The notes below the pieces were generated by a model. That model did no database searches. It saw only the letters and a program-made list of their open reading frames with translations, and was not told the origin of the DNA. This document shows, piece after piece, positions 8,965 to 16,810 of a DNA stretch of 64,000 nucleotides. A program made the position numbers and the translations under genes. Numbering within the stretch: position 1 is the first letter of the stretch; every line of letters starts with the position of its first letter. Source of the stretch: Myxococcota bacterium. GTDB taxonomy: Bacteria; Myxococcota_A; UBA796; UBA9615; JAKLKC01. The stretch spans positions 62,001 to 126,000 of the forward strand of contig JAKLKC010000005.1 in the NCBI GenBank assembly GCA_023150875.1, in the 5' to 3' direction.

Positions 8965-10176
8965 TCAGCCACCGTCCCGGGCGAGACCCGCGAGACCGGG
9001 GAGCTCCGCCTCGGCCTCGGGGAAGGGGCGGCCGACGTTGTGGGGCCGCCGCACGGCGATGGGGACCATGCCCGCCGCCCGAGCCGCCCGGAGGCCCTTG
9101 CGGGTGTCCTCCACCACGGCGCACTCCGACGGCGACACTCCCAGGACCCGGGCAGCCTCCAGGAAGATGTCGGGGGCGGGCTTGCCCCCGAGACCGGGAC
9201 GTCCGCCCACCACCGGGATGCCAGGGTCCTCCACCCCCGCCCCCCGCAACACCGCCCGGACGTCCGCCTCGGCGGTGTTCGACGCGATGGCGGCGGGGCG
9301 ACCGAGCCCCCGGGCGAAGGCCAGGGCGGCCTCCGCGTCGGCGTAGAGCCGGATCCCCCCCGCCGCGCAGGCCCGGGAGAAGCGCCGCGCCTTCTCCGCC
9401 TCCAGCGCCGCGAGGTCGACGCCGTGAAGGCCGTGGCGGACGACCTCCCCCCGCGCGCCCTCGCCGAGGTCGGTCCAGTGGCGCAGGTACTCCTCCCGGT
9501 CTAGGGCGTGCCCGTAGGGCGCGAAGGCGGCCCCGTAGGCGGCGCGGTGGGCCTCCTCGGAGTCCGCCAGGGTGCCGTCGAAGTCCAGCAGCAGGGCCCC
9601 CGCCCTCGCCACCACCTCGGCGGGATGGGGGACCTGCCGGTCGAGCTCGGCGCGGAACGCCTCCAGGGCGGCGCCACCGAACAGGCAGAACGTCAGGACT
9701 TCCACCGGAGTGTCGCCGCCCAGGTGCTCCTTCGCCCGGGCGATGGAGATCCGCGCGCACTCCTCCAGCGGGAACCCGAAGACCCCCGTCGAGATGGCGG
9801 GGAGGGCCACTCGGGACAGGCCGTGGCGGGCGGCGACCTCCAGGGCCGCCCCCACCGCCGAGCCCAGCTTCGCCTCCTCGTCGCCGTCGCCCATCCGCGG
9901 CCCGACGGCGTGGATCACGTGGCGGGCAGGGAGGTCGCCGCCTCCGGTCAGCACCGCGCCACCCACCGGGCAGCCCCCGATCCCGTCGCACTCCCGCTGG
10001 ATCCCGGGACCGCCCCGCCGGGCGATGGCGCCGGCCACGCCGGAGCCCAGGACGAGGCGGGCATTGGCGGGGTTGACGATGGCGTCCTCGGCGAGGGCGG
10101 TGATGTCCCCCTCCACCAGGCGCAGCACCCGGCCGCCCACGAGGCGGGACGTGGAGGACGGGACCTGGAGATCCAC
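8965..10176 (-). CDS. Macro domain::HAD-superfamily phosphatase fusion protein
   Basis: A single uninterrupted frame of 403 codons with two domains. Residues 1-185 are a macro domain (ADP-ribose binding): VEGDITALAEDAIVNPANARL, GSGVAGAIARRGG (44-56), GGCPVGGAVLTGGGDL and ISTGVFGFPLEEC (128-140). From about residue 193 a HAD hydrolase of the beta-phosphoglucomutase type follows with all four motifs: DFDGT at 198-202, Ser299 in IASNT, Lys332 in GGKPAPDIF and VVEDT at 354-358, plus a helical cap. Macro proteins hydrolyse ADP-ribosyl groups, O-acetyl-ADP-ribose or ADP-ribose phosphates; HAD phosphatases remove phosphates. The substrate of the pair is unknown. It lies 4 bases from the HEAT-like lipoprotein gene, same strand. 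Confidence 0.85.
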   Translation of the reverse strand: MDLQVPSSTSRLVGGRVLRLVEGDITALAEDAIVNPANARLVLGSGVAGAIARRGGPGIQRECDGIGGCPVGGAVLTGGGDLPARHVIHAVGPRMGDGDEEAKLGSAVGAALEVAARHGLSRVALPAISTGVFGFPLEECARISIARAKEHLGGDTPVEVLTFCLFGGAALEAFRAELDRQVPHPAEVVARAGALLLDFDGTLADSEEAHRAAYGAAFAPYGHALDREEYLRHWTDLGEGARGEVVRHGLHGVDLAALEAEKARRFSRACAAGGIRLYADAEAALAFARGLGRPAAIASNTAEADVRAVLRGAGVEDPGIPVVGGRPGLGGKPAPDIFLEAARVLGVSPSECAVVEDTRKGLRAARAAGMVPIAVRRPHNVGRPFPEAEAELPGLAGLARDGG

Positions 10177-10180
10177 CGGC

Positions 10181-11860
10181 TCAGCCTCCCCCCGCGGCCG
10201 GTGGAACGGGCGGAGACCCGCTCCCCCCCACCAGCAGGTAGACCGCCGCCGCCGCCCGCACCGACACGTGGGGCTCGGGGTCGCCCAGGGCGGCCACCAG
10301 GGCCTCCAGACCGGCGGGATCGCAGGAAGCGACGACGGCGTCCACCGCTCCCTCCCGCACCGCGGGATCGGGATCGGCGAGGGCCCCGCGGGCCAAGGGC
10401 GCGTAGGGCCCGGTGCCGGCGGCCGCCAGGGCGGCCAGGACCTGCACCTTCGTGGAGGCGTCCGCTGCGTCGAAGGCCGCCCCGAGGGCCGGCGCCAGGT
10501 CGGGGTCGGCGAGGCTCGCCGCCGTCTCCGCCGCCGCGGCCCGGACCGCCGGACTCGCGTCCCGGAGCAGCGCCGCCAGCGCCGCCCCCCGCTCCGCTCC
10601 GGCCGTCCAGCCCCGGATGCCCCGGGCCAGGGCGGCGCGGACGAGGGTGTCGCCGTCGGCGGTCACGGTCGTGACCAGGATCCCCCCGTCGGCCGGGTCG
10701 TAGGCGGACAGGGCCGCCGCCGCCTCCCGGCGGTCTTCGGCGGCGGCGGCGCGCCAGGACGCGGCGAGCAGCTCCGCCGGGTAGGTCCGGGGCCACGCCC
10801 TCGCCAGCGCCCAGGCGGCGGCGAGGCGCTCCGCCCCGGGGGCGCCGGCGGCCTGCTCCTCCAGGGCCGTCGCGGCGCTGGCGGGAGGGCCGGGCCTTCC
10901 CGGGGCACGGGTGGAGACCACCGTGGCGCGCGCGTCCAGGGCGATCCCCGGGGAGGGGGGCGGGGGCCCTCCCCCGTCCCGGGCCAGGGCGGCGAGGGTG
11001 ATCGTCCGGGGCAGGCCGCCGGACACGGCGGCGATCCGCGCCGCCTCCGCCAGGGCGCCGGCGTCGCCGGCGGCGGACCGGGCGGTCCTCCACGCCGCGA
11101 GCAGGGCCGCCAGGCCGGGATCGTCGTCGGAGAGGGGGGGCGGGAACGCGGCGGCGGCCTCCCCGGCGCCGGGTGCCGTGAGGTCCCGGAGCAACGCCCG
11201 CCGCGCCTCCGGCGACCCGTCCCCGAGGCCCCGGCGCACCAGCTCCGCCACGTCGTCTCCCCGCGTCCCACCCCGCCAGAGCCTCAGCGCCGCCCGCGCG
11301 GCCTCCCCCCGCACCAGGGCCTCGGGCTCGTCCATCCCCAGAGCGATCACCTCCGCGGACTCGGCGCCCAGGCGGCCGGGCAGGGCGCGCATCGCCGCCG
11401 CCACCCGGTCGCCCGGGACGGCGACGAGCACGTCCGAGCCGGGGTAGATGGGCTTGGGCGTCAGCGCGTCCCGGAAGAACGCCGCGTCGGCGATCCCCGC
11501 CGGCCCGCACCGGGCCAGGGCGCCGTAGTCGCTGGTGAGCCACTGCCCGCCGGACCCGAGCACGACGTCCCTCAGGACCTCGGGGGCGTGCCGGGACAGG
11601 GCCGCGGCCAGCCGCGCGTACTCCCGAGCGGCGTCCGCCCGCCTGTCCTGCTCCATGCGGATCAGCACCCGGGAGCGCCAGCCGGCGTAGGAGCCCTGGT
11701 GCCGGGCGAGGAAGCGCTCCAGGACGTCCAGGGCGTCGTCGAACCGGGCGTCGGCCCGGAGCTGGTCGACGCGACGGAGCACCTTGCGCTCCGGAGAGGC
11801 GCACCCCGCGAGGATGGCAATACCTAGCAATATCAGTAGCTTATGGGCCGATTCGCGCAA
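10181..11860 (-). CDS. HEAT-repeat lipoprotein, function unknown
   Basis: A 559-residue predicted lipoprotein. I chose the TTG at 11858-11860, preceded by GGAGG, because it gives a compact signal peptide ending in the lipobox LAGC (Cys20). Residues 25-75 contain a TPR-like unit (RFDDALDVLERFLARHQGSYAGWRSR). The second half is rich in HEAT-like repeats (DASPAVRAAAAETAASLADPDLAPAL, DPDPAVREGAVDAVVASCD, DPEPHVSVRAAAAVYLL), so it is probably a helical scaffold in the envelope. The first 45 bases of the gene are strikingly AT-richer than the surroundings and use codons such as ATA and CTA that are otherwise rare here. No catalytic motif is seen. The macro::HAD gene follows after 4 bases. Confidence 0.75.
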   Translation of the reverse strand: MRESAHKLLILLGIAILAGCASPERKVLRRVDQLRADARFDDALDVLERFLARHQGSYAGWRSRVLIRMEQDRRADAAREYARLAAALSRHAPEVLRDVVLGSGGQWLTSDYGALARCGPAGIADAAFFRDALTPKPIYPGSDVLVAVPGDRVAAAMRALPGRLGAESAEVIALGMDEPEALVRGEAARAALRLWRGGTRGDDVAELVRRGLGDGSPEARRALLRDLTAPGAGEAAAAFPPPLSDDDPGLAALLAAWRTARSAAGDAGALAEAARIAAVSGGLPRTITLAALARDGGGPPPPSPGIALDARATVVSTRAPGRPGPPASAATALEEQAAGAPGAERLAAAWALARAWPRTYPAELLAASWRAAAAEDRREAAAALSAYDPADGGILVTTVTADGDTLVRAALARGIRGWTAGAERGAALAALLRDASPAVRAAAAETAASLADPDLAPALGAAFDAADASTKVQVLAALAAAGTGPYAPLARGALADPDPAVREGAVDAVVASCDPAGLEALVAALGDPEPHVSVRAAAAVYLLVGGSGSPPVPPAAGGG

Positions 11861-11937
11861 CCGCGCCTCCGCCCCGGGCGGCCGTGGCCGGGGAGCGGGG
11901 ATTCTACCCCGACGGCGGGGCGGCGAGGGCGCGGGCC

Positions 11938-14253
11938 TCAGGCCCCCTTGATCTCCACCGCGTAGTCCGAGCTGCCGGAGCACTTGTAGTAGTCCTTGGA
12001 CTCCACGACGACGAGGTACTGCCCATCGAGCTCGTAGAAGGACCCGGTGCGCTCCACGTTCTCGGTGCTGCTCCCGCTGTTGTCCGAGTAGTCCACCTGC
12101 GTCCAGGCGTCCCCCGAGTCCTCGCGGTGGTAGAGGCGCACCCGGTAGTCGTGCCCCGAGGGGATGCCCGACACGGCAACGCGGACTCCGCAGGGCGTGA
12201 TGGCGTAGTCGAGGATGTCCACAAGCGGCTCGTACTCGAAGAAGTAGGCGTCGAAGGTGTCGTCCGTGGAGTGGAAGCGGCCGTTGACCACTTGAACGTC
12301 GTAGCAGTAGCTCACCCGGAAGGGGATGCCCCCGATGTTGATGGACTCGTCGAAGCAGGTGTCAGCCGCGCTGCCGCAGTCGCCGCCGATCCCGAAGATC
12401 TCGAGGTTGAGGATCCCCTCGATGTCGCCGATGCTGGTGTTCCAGTCGGTCTCCCAGTCCACCTCGCTCGCCGGCTCGCTGCTCCCCTCGTACCCGTTGT
12501 TGATCTCGCCGTCGCAGTCCTGGTCGATGTCGTCGCAGATCTCGGCGCGGCCGGGGTAGATCGAGGCGTTCCCGTCGTCGCAGTCTCCCATGCAGTTCGC
12601 CCACCCGTCGTGGTCGGCGTCGTAGCCCTCGTCCACGCTGAGGTCGCAGTCGTTGTCCTGGCCGTCGCAGACCTCGGTGGCCCCGGGGCGCACCGCCGAC
12701 GACCCGTCGTCGCAGTCGCCGCCGCAGGAGGTGTAGCCGTCCCCGTCGGCGTCGTAGCCCTCGTCCACGGAGCCGTCGCAGTCGTCGTCGATGGTGTTGC
12801 ACGTCTCGGATCGCCCGGGGTTGATGGACCCGTTCGCGTCGTTGCAGTCGCCGGCGCAGGAGGAGTAGCCGTCGAAGTCCGCGTCGTGTCCCTCGTCGAC
12901 CGCCCCGTCGCAGTCGTTGTCGCGGGCGTCGCATACCTCGGTCGCGCCGGGGTAGACCGAGGCGGCAGCGTCGTCGCAGTCCCCCTCGCAGGTGGCGACA
13001 CCGTCGGAGTCGATGTCGAAGGCCTCGTCCACGAGGCCATCGCAGTCCTGGTCGATGTTGTCGCAGACCTCCGTCGCCCCGGGCCGGATCTCGGCGTCGC
13101 CGTCGTTGCAGTCGCCGCCGCAGGAGGCGAAGCCGTCGCCGTCCAGGTCGTAGCCCTCGTCGACCTGCCCGTCGCAGTCGTTGTCGAGGGTGTCGCAGCT
13201 CTCGAAGATCCCCGGACGCACGCTGGCCTGGGTGTCGTCGCAGTCCCCCTCGCACGGGGTCCAGCCGTCGCCGTCGATGTCCCAGCCGTCGTCGATCACC
13301 CCGTCGCAGTTCTCGTCGATACCATCGCAGTCCTCCAGGGCGCCGGGGTGGATCGACGGGTCGGCGTCGTCGCAGTCCCCGGCGCAGTACGACGACCCGT
13401 CCCCGTCGAAGTCGAAGCCGTCGTCCACCACGCCGTTGCAGTCGTTGTCGTACCCGTCGCAGATCTCCTCGCCCCCGGGGTGGACGGTGGCGTTGTGGTC
13501 GTCGCAGTCCCCCTCGTTGGGAGTGTAGCCGTCGCCGTCCTGGTCCCGGTCTCCCTCGGGGATGTCCTCGACCTGGATGGTGATCAGCGCCTGGCCCTGC
13601 ACCTGCCAGCCGTCGCCGCTGACGAACGCGGTCAGGGAGACCGTGTGCAGGCCGATGGCGAGGTCGTCCTTCGAGAAGACGGTGTACCCGTCAGGATCCG
13701 AAACCCCCTCCCAGATGGTGGCGTCGACGTTGCTCGCCCACCGCACGTCCAGCACTCCCTCACCGTCGGCCCCCTCGACGAGTCCGCGGAACTCCACCTC
13801 GTCGCCCACGGTGAACGAGGCGCCGGTGGCGGGGTTCAGGATCTCGACCCGGGGCGGGGCGGGCACGTAGAGGAGACCGATGGTCGCCGTGCCGCTCTCG
13901 GCGTCGCTGTCCACCGCCTGGAGGGTGATGGCGTGGGCCCCGTAGCTCAGCGTCGCCGTCGAGAAGGAGACCCTTCCCTCGGCGTCGGCGTTGCCCTCCC
14001 ACAGGGTGCCGTCGACGCTGCTCTTCCACAGCACGGTCAGGGTGTCGAGGGGATCCTGGGTGTCCCCCACCTGCCCCTCGAACACCAGCACCCCGTCGGC
14101 CTGATCCCCGTCGCTGGGGTGCAGGATCGCGGCGCTGGGAGGGCTGTTGTAGGCGGTGATCCCCTGGTTCGTGCAGCCCACGGCGAACGCGGCGAGGGCG
14201 AGGGGGGCGGCGACGAGGAGCGAAAGAGCATTCGGGGCGACCGGGCGGTGCAT
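11938..14253 (-). CDS. MopE-repeat lipoprotein (eight repeats) with Ig-like and C-terminal domains
   Basis: A 771-residue lipoprotein: signal peptide with lipobox AVGC (Cys27), two Ig/PKD-like beta domains (about residues 40-135 and 136-235, each with the WxSxVDxTxWEG motif), then eight tandem repeats of about 43 residues of the form DxDGDGxxxCxGDCDDxxxx...PGxxExCDxxDNDCDGxVDEG between about residues 240 and 590. Each repeat offers Asp-rich loops for calcium and four conserved cysteines. The last 180 residues form a distinct beta-rich domain with several cysteines. ATG at 14251-14253 is preceded by GGAGGGG; a GTG four codons upstream (14263-14265) is an alternative start. Repeats resemble those of the copper-regulated surface protein MopE, but ligand and role here are unknown. 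Confidence 0.8.
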   Translation of the reverse strand: MHRPVAPNALSLLVAAPLALAAFAVGCTNQGITAYNSPPSAAILHPSDGDQADGVLVFEGQVGDTQDPLDTLTVLWKSSVDGTLWEGNADAEGRVSFSTATLSYGAHAITLQAVDSDAESGTATIGLLYVPAPPRVEILNPATGASFTVGDEVEFRGLVEGADGEGVLDVRWASNVDATIWEGVSDPDGYTVFSKDDLAIGLHTVSLTAFVSGDGWQVQGQALITIQVEDIPEGDRDQDGDGYTPNEGDCDDHNATVHPGGEEICDGYDNDCNGVVDDGFDFDGDGSSYCAGDCDDADPSIHPGALEDCDGIDENCDGVIDDGWDIDGDGWTPCEGDCDDTQASVRPGIFESCDTLDNDCDGQVDEGYDLDGDGFASCGGDCNDGDAEIRPGATEVCDNIDQDCDGLVDEAFDIDSDGVATCEGDCDDAAASVYPGATEVCDARDNDCDGAVDEGHDADFDGYSSCAGDCNDANGSINPGRSETCNTIDDDCDGSVDEGYDADGDGYTSCGGDCDDGSSAVRPGATEVCDGQDNDCDLSVDEGYDADHDGWANCMGDCDDGNASIYPGRAEICDDIDQDCDGEINNGYEGSSEPASEVDWETDWNTSIGDIEGILNLEIFGIGGDCGSAADTCFDESINIGGIPFRVSYCYDVQVVNGRFHSTDDTFDAYFFEYEPLVDILDYAITPCGVRVAVSGIPSGHDYRVRLYHREDSGDAWTQVDYSDNSGSSTENVERTGSFYELDGQYLVVVESKDYYKCSGSSDYAVEIKGA

Positions 14254-14306
14254 GGACCCCTCCACGCCTCCCCGGGCCGGCGGGGCGCCCGGAGGAAGGC
14301 GGAGCT

Positions 14307-14336
14307 AGAGTATCCGAAAACGCTGCGCGATCCCAA
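14307..14336 (-). promoter_or_regulatory. Putative sigma-70-type promoter of the MopE lipoprotein gene
   Basis: On the minus strand TTGGGA (14331-14336) and TACTCT (14307-14312) are separated by 18 bases and lie about 55 bases upstream of the ATG at 14253, in one of the few AT-containing patches of this intergenic region. Assigned by eye only. Confidence 0.35.
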
Positions 14337-14377
14337 GCGCGGGGACGCCGTGAGGCCCGGTCCGGGACGGAGGGACC

Positions 14378-15859
14378 CTAGGAGCCCGACCCGACCCCGC
14401 GGCGCTCCCGGGCGATGGCGTCGCGCTTCTCGGCGGGGACCGGGACGGGGTAGCGACCGTCGAAGCAGGCGGCGCACCGCCGCTCCGCCAGGGCGGCGTC
14501 GAGGCCCGCCACCGACAGGAAGGTCAGGGAGTCCACGGCGAGGTCCGCCGCCCAGCGCCCCTCCATGTCCCGCTGCTCCGCCAGGGTGAGGCCGCCGGGC
14601 CGGGGGTCCGGCGCGTACCGCCGCGCCGCCAGCTCCTCCTCGGTGCTCATGTCGATGCCGTAGTAGCAGGGATGGAGCACCGGCGGGGCGTGGATGACGA
14701 GGTGCACCTCCCGGGGGCCCTGGGTGCGGACCATGGCGAGGATCCGCTGCACCGTGCTGCCCCGGACGATGCTGTCGTCCACCACCACCACCCGGTGGCC
14801 CTCGAACTCCGCGCGGATGGGGTTGAGCTTCACCCGCAGGGCGTCGGCCCGGCTGATCTGGTCGGCCATGATGAAGGTGCGGCCGGAGTACCGGTTCTTG
14901 ATGAACCCCTCGCGGTAGGGGGCGCCGACCTCCTCGGCGAAGGCGACCGCCGCCGGGCGGCTGGTGTCGGGGATGGGGATCACCCGGTCGCAGGCGAAGC
15001 CTCTCTCGCGCCACTCCCGGGCGAGGCGCCTCCCGAGGGCGTAGCGCCGGTCGACCACCGGCCTCCCGGCGGTGACCGAGTCGGGGCGGGCGAAGTAGAT
15101 CTCCTCGAACACGCAGGGGGTGGCGGCGGGGGTCGTGACCTTCCGCCGGAGGGGCTCCTCCCCCGGCCGGAGCACCAGCAGCTCCCCGGGGGGCAGGTCG
15201 CCCACGGTCGCGAACCCGAGGGCGTCCAGGGCGACGCTCTCGCTGGCCGCCGCCCAATCCCCCTCGGCGCTGCGCCCCAGGACGCCGGGCCGGATCCCCG
15301 AGGGGTCGCGGAAGGCCAGGAGGGTGGGCCTCCCGTCGACCTGGAGCGCGGCGACCAGCGAGAAGGCCCCCTCGGTGCGGCGGGCGGTGTCCGCCAGCGC
15401 CGCGGCGACGTCGTCGAGGGTGTGCCCCCGGGGGCGGGCGGCGACGAGGGCGTCGGCGAAGAGGCAGAGGACGGGCTCGACGTCGCAGGCGCTGAGCAGG
15501 TGGATCGACCGGCTCAGCAGCTCGACCCGCAGCTCGTCGTAGTTGGTGATGTTGCCGTTGTGGGCCATCACCACGCCGGGCCGGCGGTCGAGGAAGGGCT
15601 GGGCGTCGTCCAGCACCCCCCTCCCGATGGTGGGATAGCGGACGTGCCCTATCCCCAGCGACCCCGTCAGCCGGGCCAGGACCTCGGGCTCGCGGTAGAC
15701 GTCCCGGACGAGCCCCAGGCCGTGGTGCATGGGGAACCGCGGCCCGTCCACGGTGACGATGCCCGCCGAGTCCTGCCCCCGATGCTGGAGCGCCTGGAGC
15801 CCCTGGCAGAGCAGGGGCGCGACGGGACGGGACGCGATGACGCCGAGGAAGCCGCACAT
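14378..15859 (-). CDS. purF: Amidophosphoribosyltransferase
   Basis: A 493-residue enzyme of purine synthesis: glutamine plus PRPP gives 5-phosphoribosylamine. The protein starts MCGFLGVI, so the catalytic Cys2 becomes the N-terminal nucleophile directly after Met removal, with no propeptide. The glutaminase domain (NTN hydrolase) shows QHRGQDSAGI, GIGHVRYPT and MAHNGNITNYDELR; the phosphoribosyltransferase domain shows the PRPP loop VVVVDDSIVRGST near residues 345-358 and the NRYSGRTFI segment. C-terminal cysteines (RRCAACFDGRYPVPVP) end the chain as in the family. The start is fixed by the MCGF motif. No other pur gene is adjacent; recX lies upstream on the same strand beyond a repeat. Confidence 0.96.
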   Translation of the reverse strand: MCGFLGVIASRPVAPLLCQGLQALQHRGQDSAGIVTVDGPRFPMHHGLGLVRDVYREPEVLARLTGSLGIGHVRYPTIGRGVLDDAQPFLDRRPGVVMAHNGNITNYDELRVELLSRSIHLLSACDVEPVLCLFADALVAARPRGHTLDDVAAALADTARRTEGAFSLVAALQVDGRPTLLAFRDPSGIRPGVLGRSAEGDWAAASESVALDALGFATVGDLPPGELLVLRPGEEPLRRKVTTPAATPCVFEEIYFARPDSVTAGRPVVDRRYALGRRLAREWRERGFACDRVIPIPDTSRPAAVAFAEEVGAPYREGFIKNRYSGRTFIMADQISRADALRVKLNPIRAEFEGHRVVVVDDSIVRGSTVQRILAMVRTQGPREVHLVIHAPPVLHPCYYGIDMSTEEELAARRYAPDPRPGGLTLAEQRDMEGRWAADLAVDSLTFLSVAGLDAALAERRCAACFDGRYPVPVPAEKRDAIARERRGVGSGS

Positions 15860-15967
15860 GGGCGGCGAGGATAACGGGGGGCGGGGCGCGGGGGAAGGGC
15901 CGCGCGCCGCTCTAACCCGCCTCAGGCCATGAGCTGGAGGGGAACGGCCTTGGAGCGGACCGTACCG

Positions 15968-16107
15968 CGTTCCCTCGTGCCCGCGCCCAGGCCGAAGGCC
16001 GGTGCCCGCGCCCGTGCCCGGCGGGGACGTCCGATGACGGTGCCGTTGCCCACCACGGATCGGGCACGGGCACGGGCTCGGGCACGGGCTCGGGCACGCA
16101 AGGAACG
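15968..16107. repeat. GTGCCC-type hexamer repeats arranged as an imperfect inverted repeat
   Basis: Between purF and recX, the left part is made of CGTGCCCGCGCCC-type units and the right part of GGGCACGGGCTC units, their reverse complement. The outer ends match: CGTTCC-CT-CGTGCCCG at 15968-15983 against the reverse complement of CGGGCACGCAAGGAACG ending at 16107, so the element can fold into a long imperfect hairpin. Related hexamers occur at 34733-34759 and 62761-62938. Confidence 0.7.
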
Positions 16108-16130
16108 TTCGGTGGATTGCCTGAGGATGG

Positions 16131-16613
16131 TTAGCGCCCCCCCAGCTCCCCGTCCCCGAGCACGAGGTCCACCACTTCGGCGGCCACGTCGCCGCCGAAC
16201 CCACGCCGGGCCAGCATCGCCCAGGCCCGGCGCCGGGCGACGTCGGGGGCCAGCCCCGCGAGGCGCCCCGCCGCCCTCTCCAGCAGGACCCGCGCCGCGT
16301 CCCGCTGGTCGTCGCCGGTCACCGCCGCCAGCGCCCCCTCCGCCTCCCCGTCGGGGACCCCCCGGCGGCGCAGCTCCATGGAGAGGGCGCGGACCCCCCG
16401 GGCCCCCTTGCGGGCCGCCACCCACGAGCGGGCAAGGCGCGCCTCGTCGATCAGTCCCGCCTCCCGGGCCGAAGCCACCAGGGCCTCCGCCTCGCCAACC
16501 TCCGCCCCCCACCTCCGGAGCCGGTCCGCCAGCTCCTTCTGGGACACCTCGCGGGTGGCGAGCAGCCGCAGCGCCCTCTCCCGCCTCTTCTTTCGGCCCT
16601 CGTCGCCCTCCAT
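16131..16613 (-). CDS. recX: Regulatory protein RecX
   Basis: A 160-residue cytoplasmic protein of the RecX family, which binds RecA filaments and modulates their activity. It is built of three-helix repeats: ALRLLATREVSQKELADRLRRWG (first), GLIDEARLARSWVAARK (second) and LARRGFGGDVAAEVV (last), with the typical GLIDEARLA and RRRAWAMLARRGF landmarks. Length and repeat order fit the family. recA is not adjacent, which is common outside proteobacterial model species. The start ATG at 16611-16613 gives a family-like N-terminus (MEGDEGRKKRRERALRLL). Confidence 0.85.
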   Translation of the reverse strand: MEGDEGRKKRRERALRLLATREVSQKELADRLRRWGAEVGEAEALVASAREAGLIDEARLARSWVAARKGARGVRALSMELRRRGVPDGEAEGALAAVTGDDQRDAARVLLERAAGRLAGLAPDVARRRAWAMLARRGFGGDVAAEVVDLVLGDGELGGR

Positions 16614-16810
16614 GCGCCTCCTCCCGCCCCCTTCCGGCCCCGATCCCCAGGGCGGCCGGGCCCCGGCGGAGCCCCGCCATGCCTCCCGGACCGACCCGAC
16701 CCGCGGCCGGTCCTCAATATTCCCCGGTGCCCCGCCGATGAGGGGGCCGCCGGATCCAATGACTCGATCCGGCCCCGTTCGTGCGGATGGACGGAAGGAG
16801 GAAGGATTCG

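Noticed and set aside
5463-10076. Plus-strand frame open for 1537 codons over the M16, HD-GYP, MopE and macro::HAD region
   Set aside because: It is antisense or out of frame to genes with clear family motifs and its translation is Arg/Pro/Gly-rich without any recognisable domain; long spurious frames are expected at this GC content.
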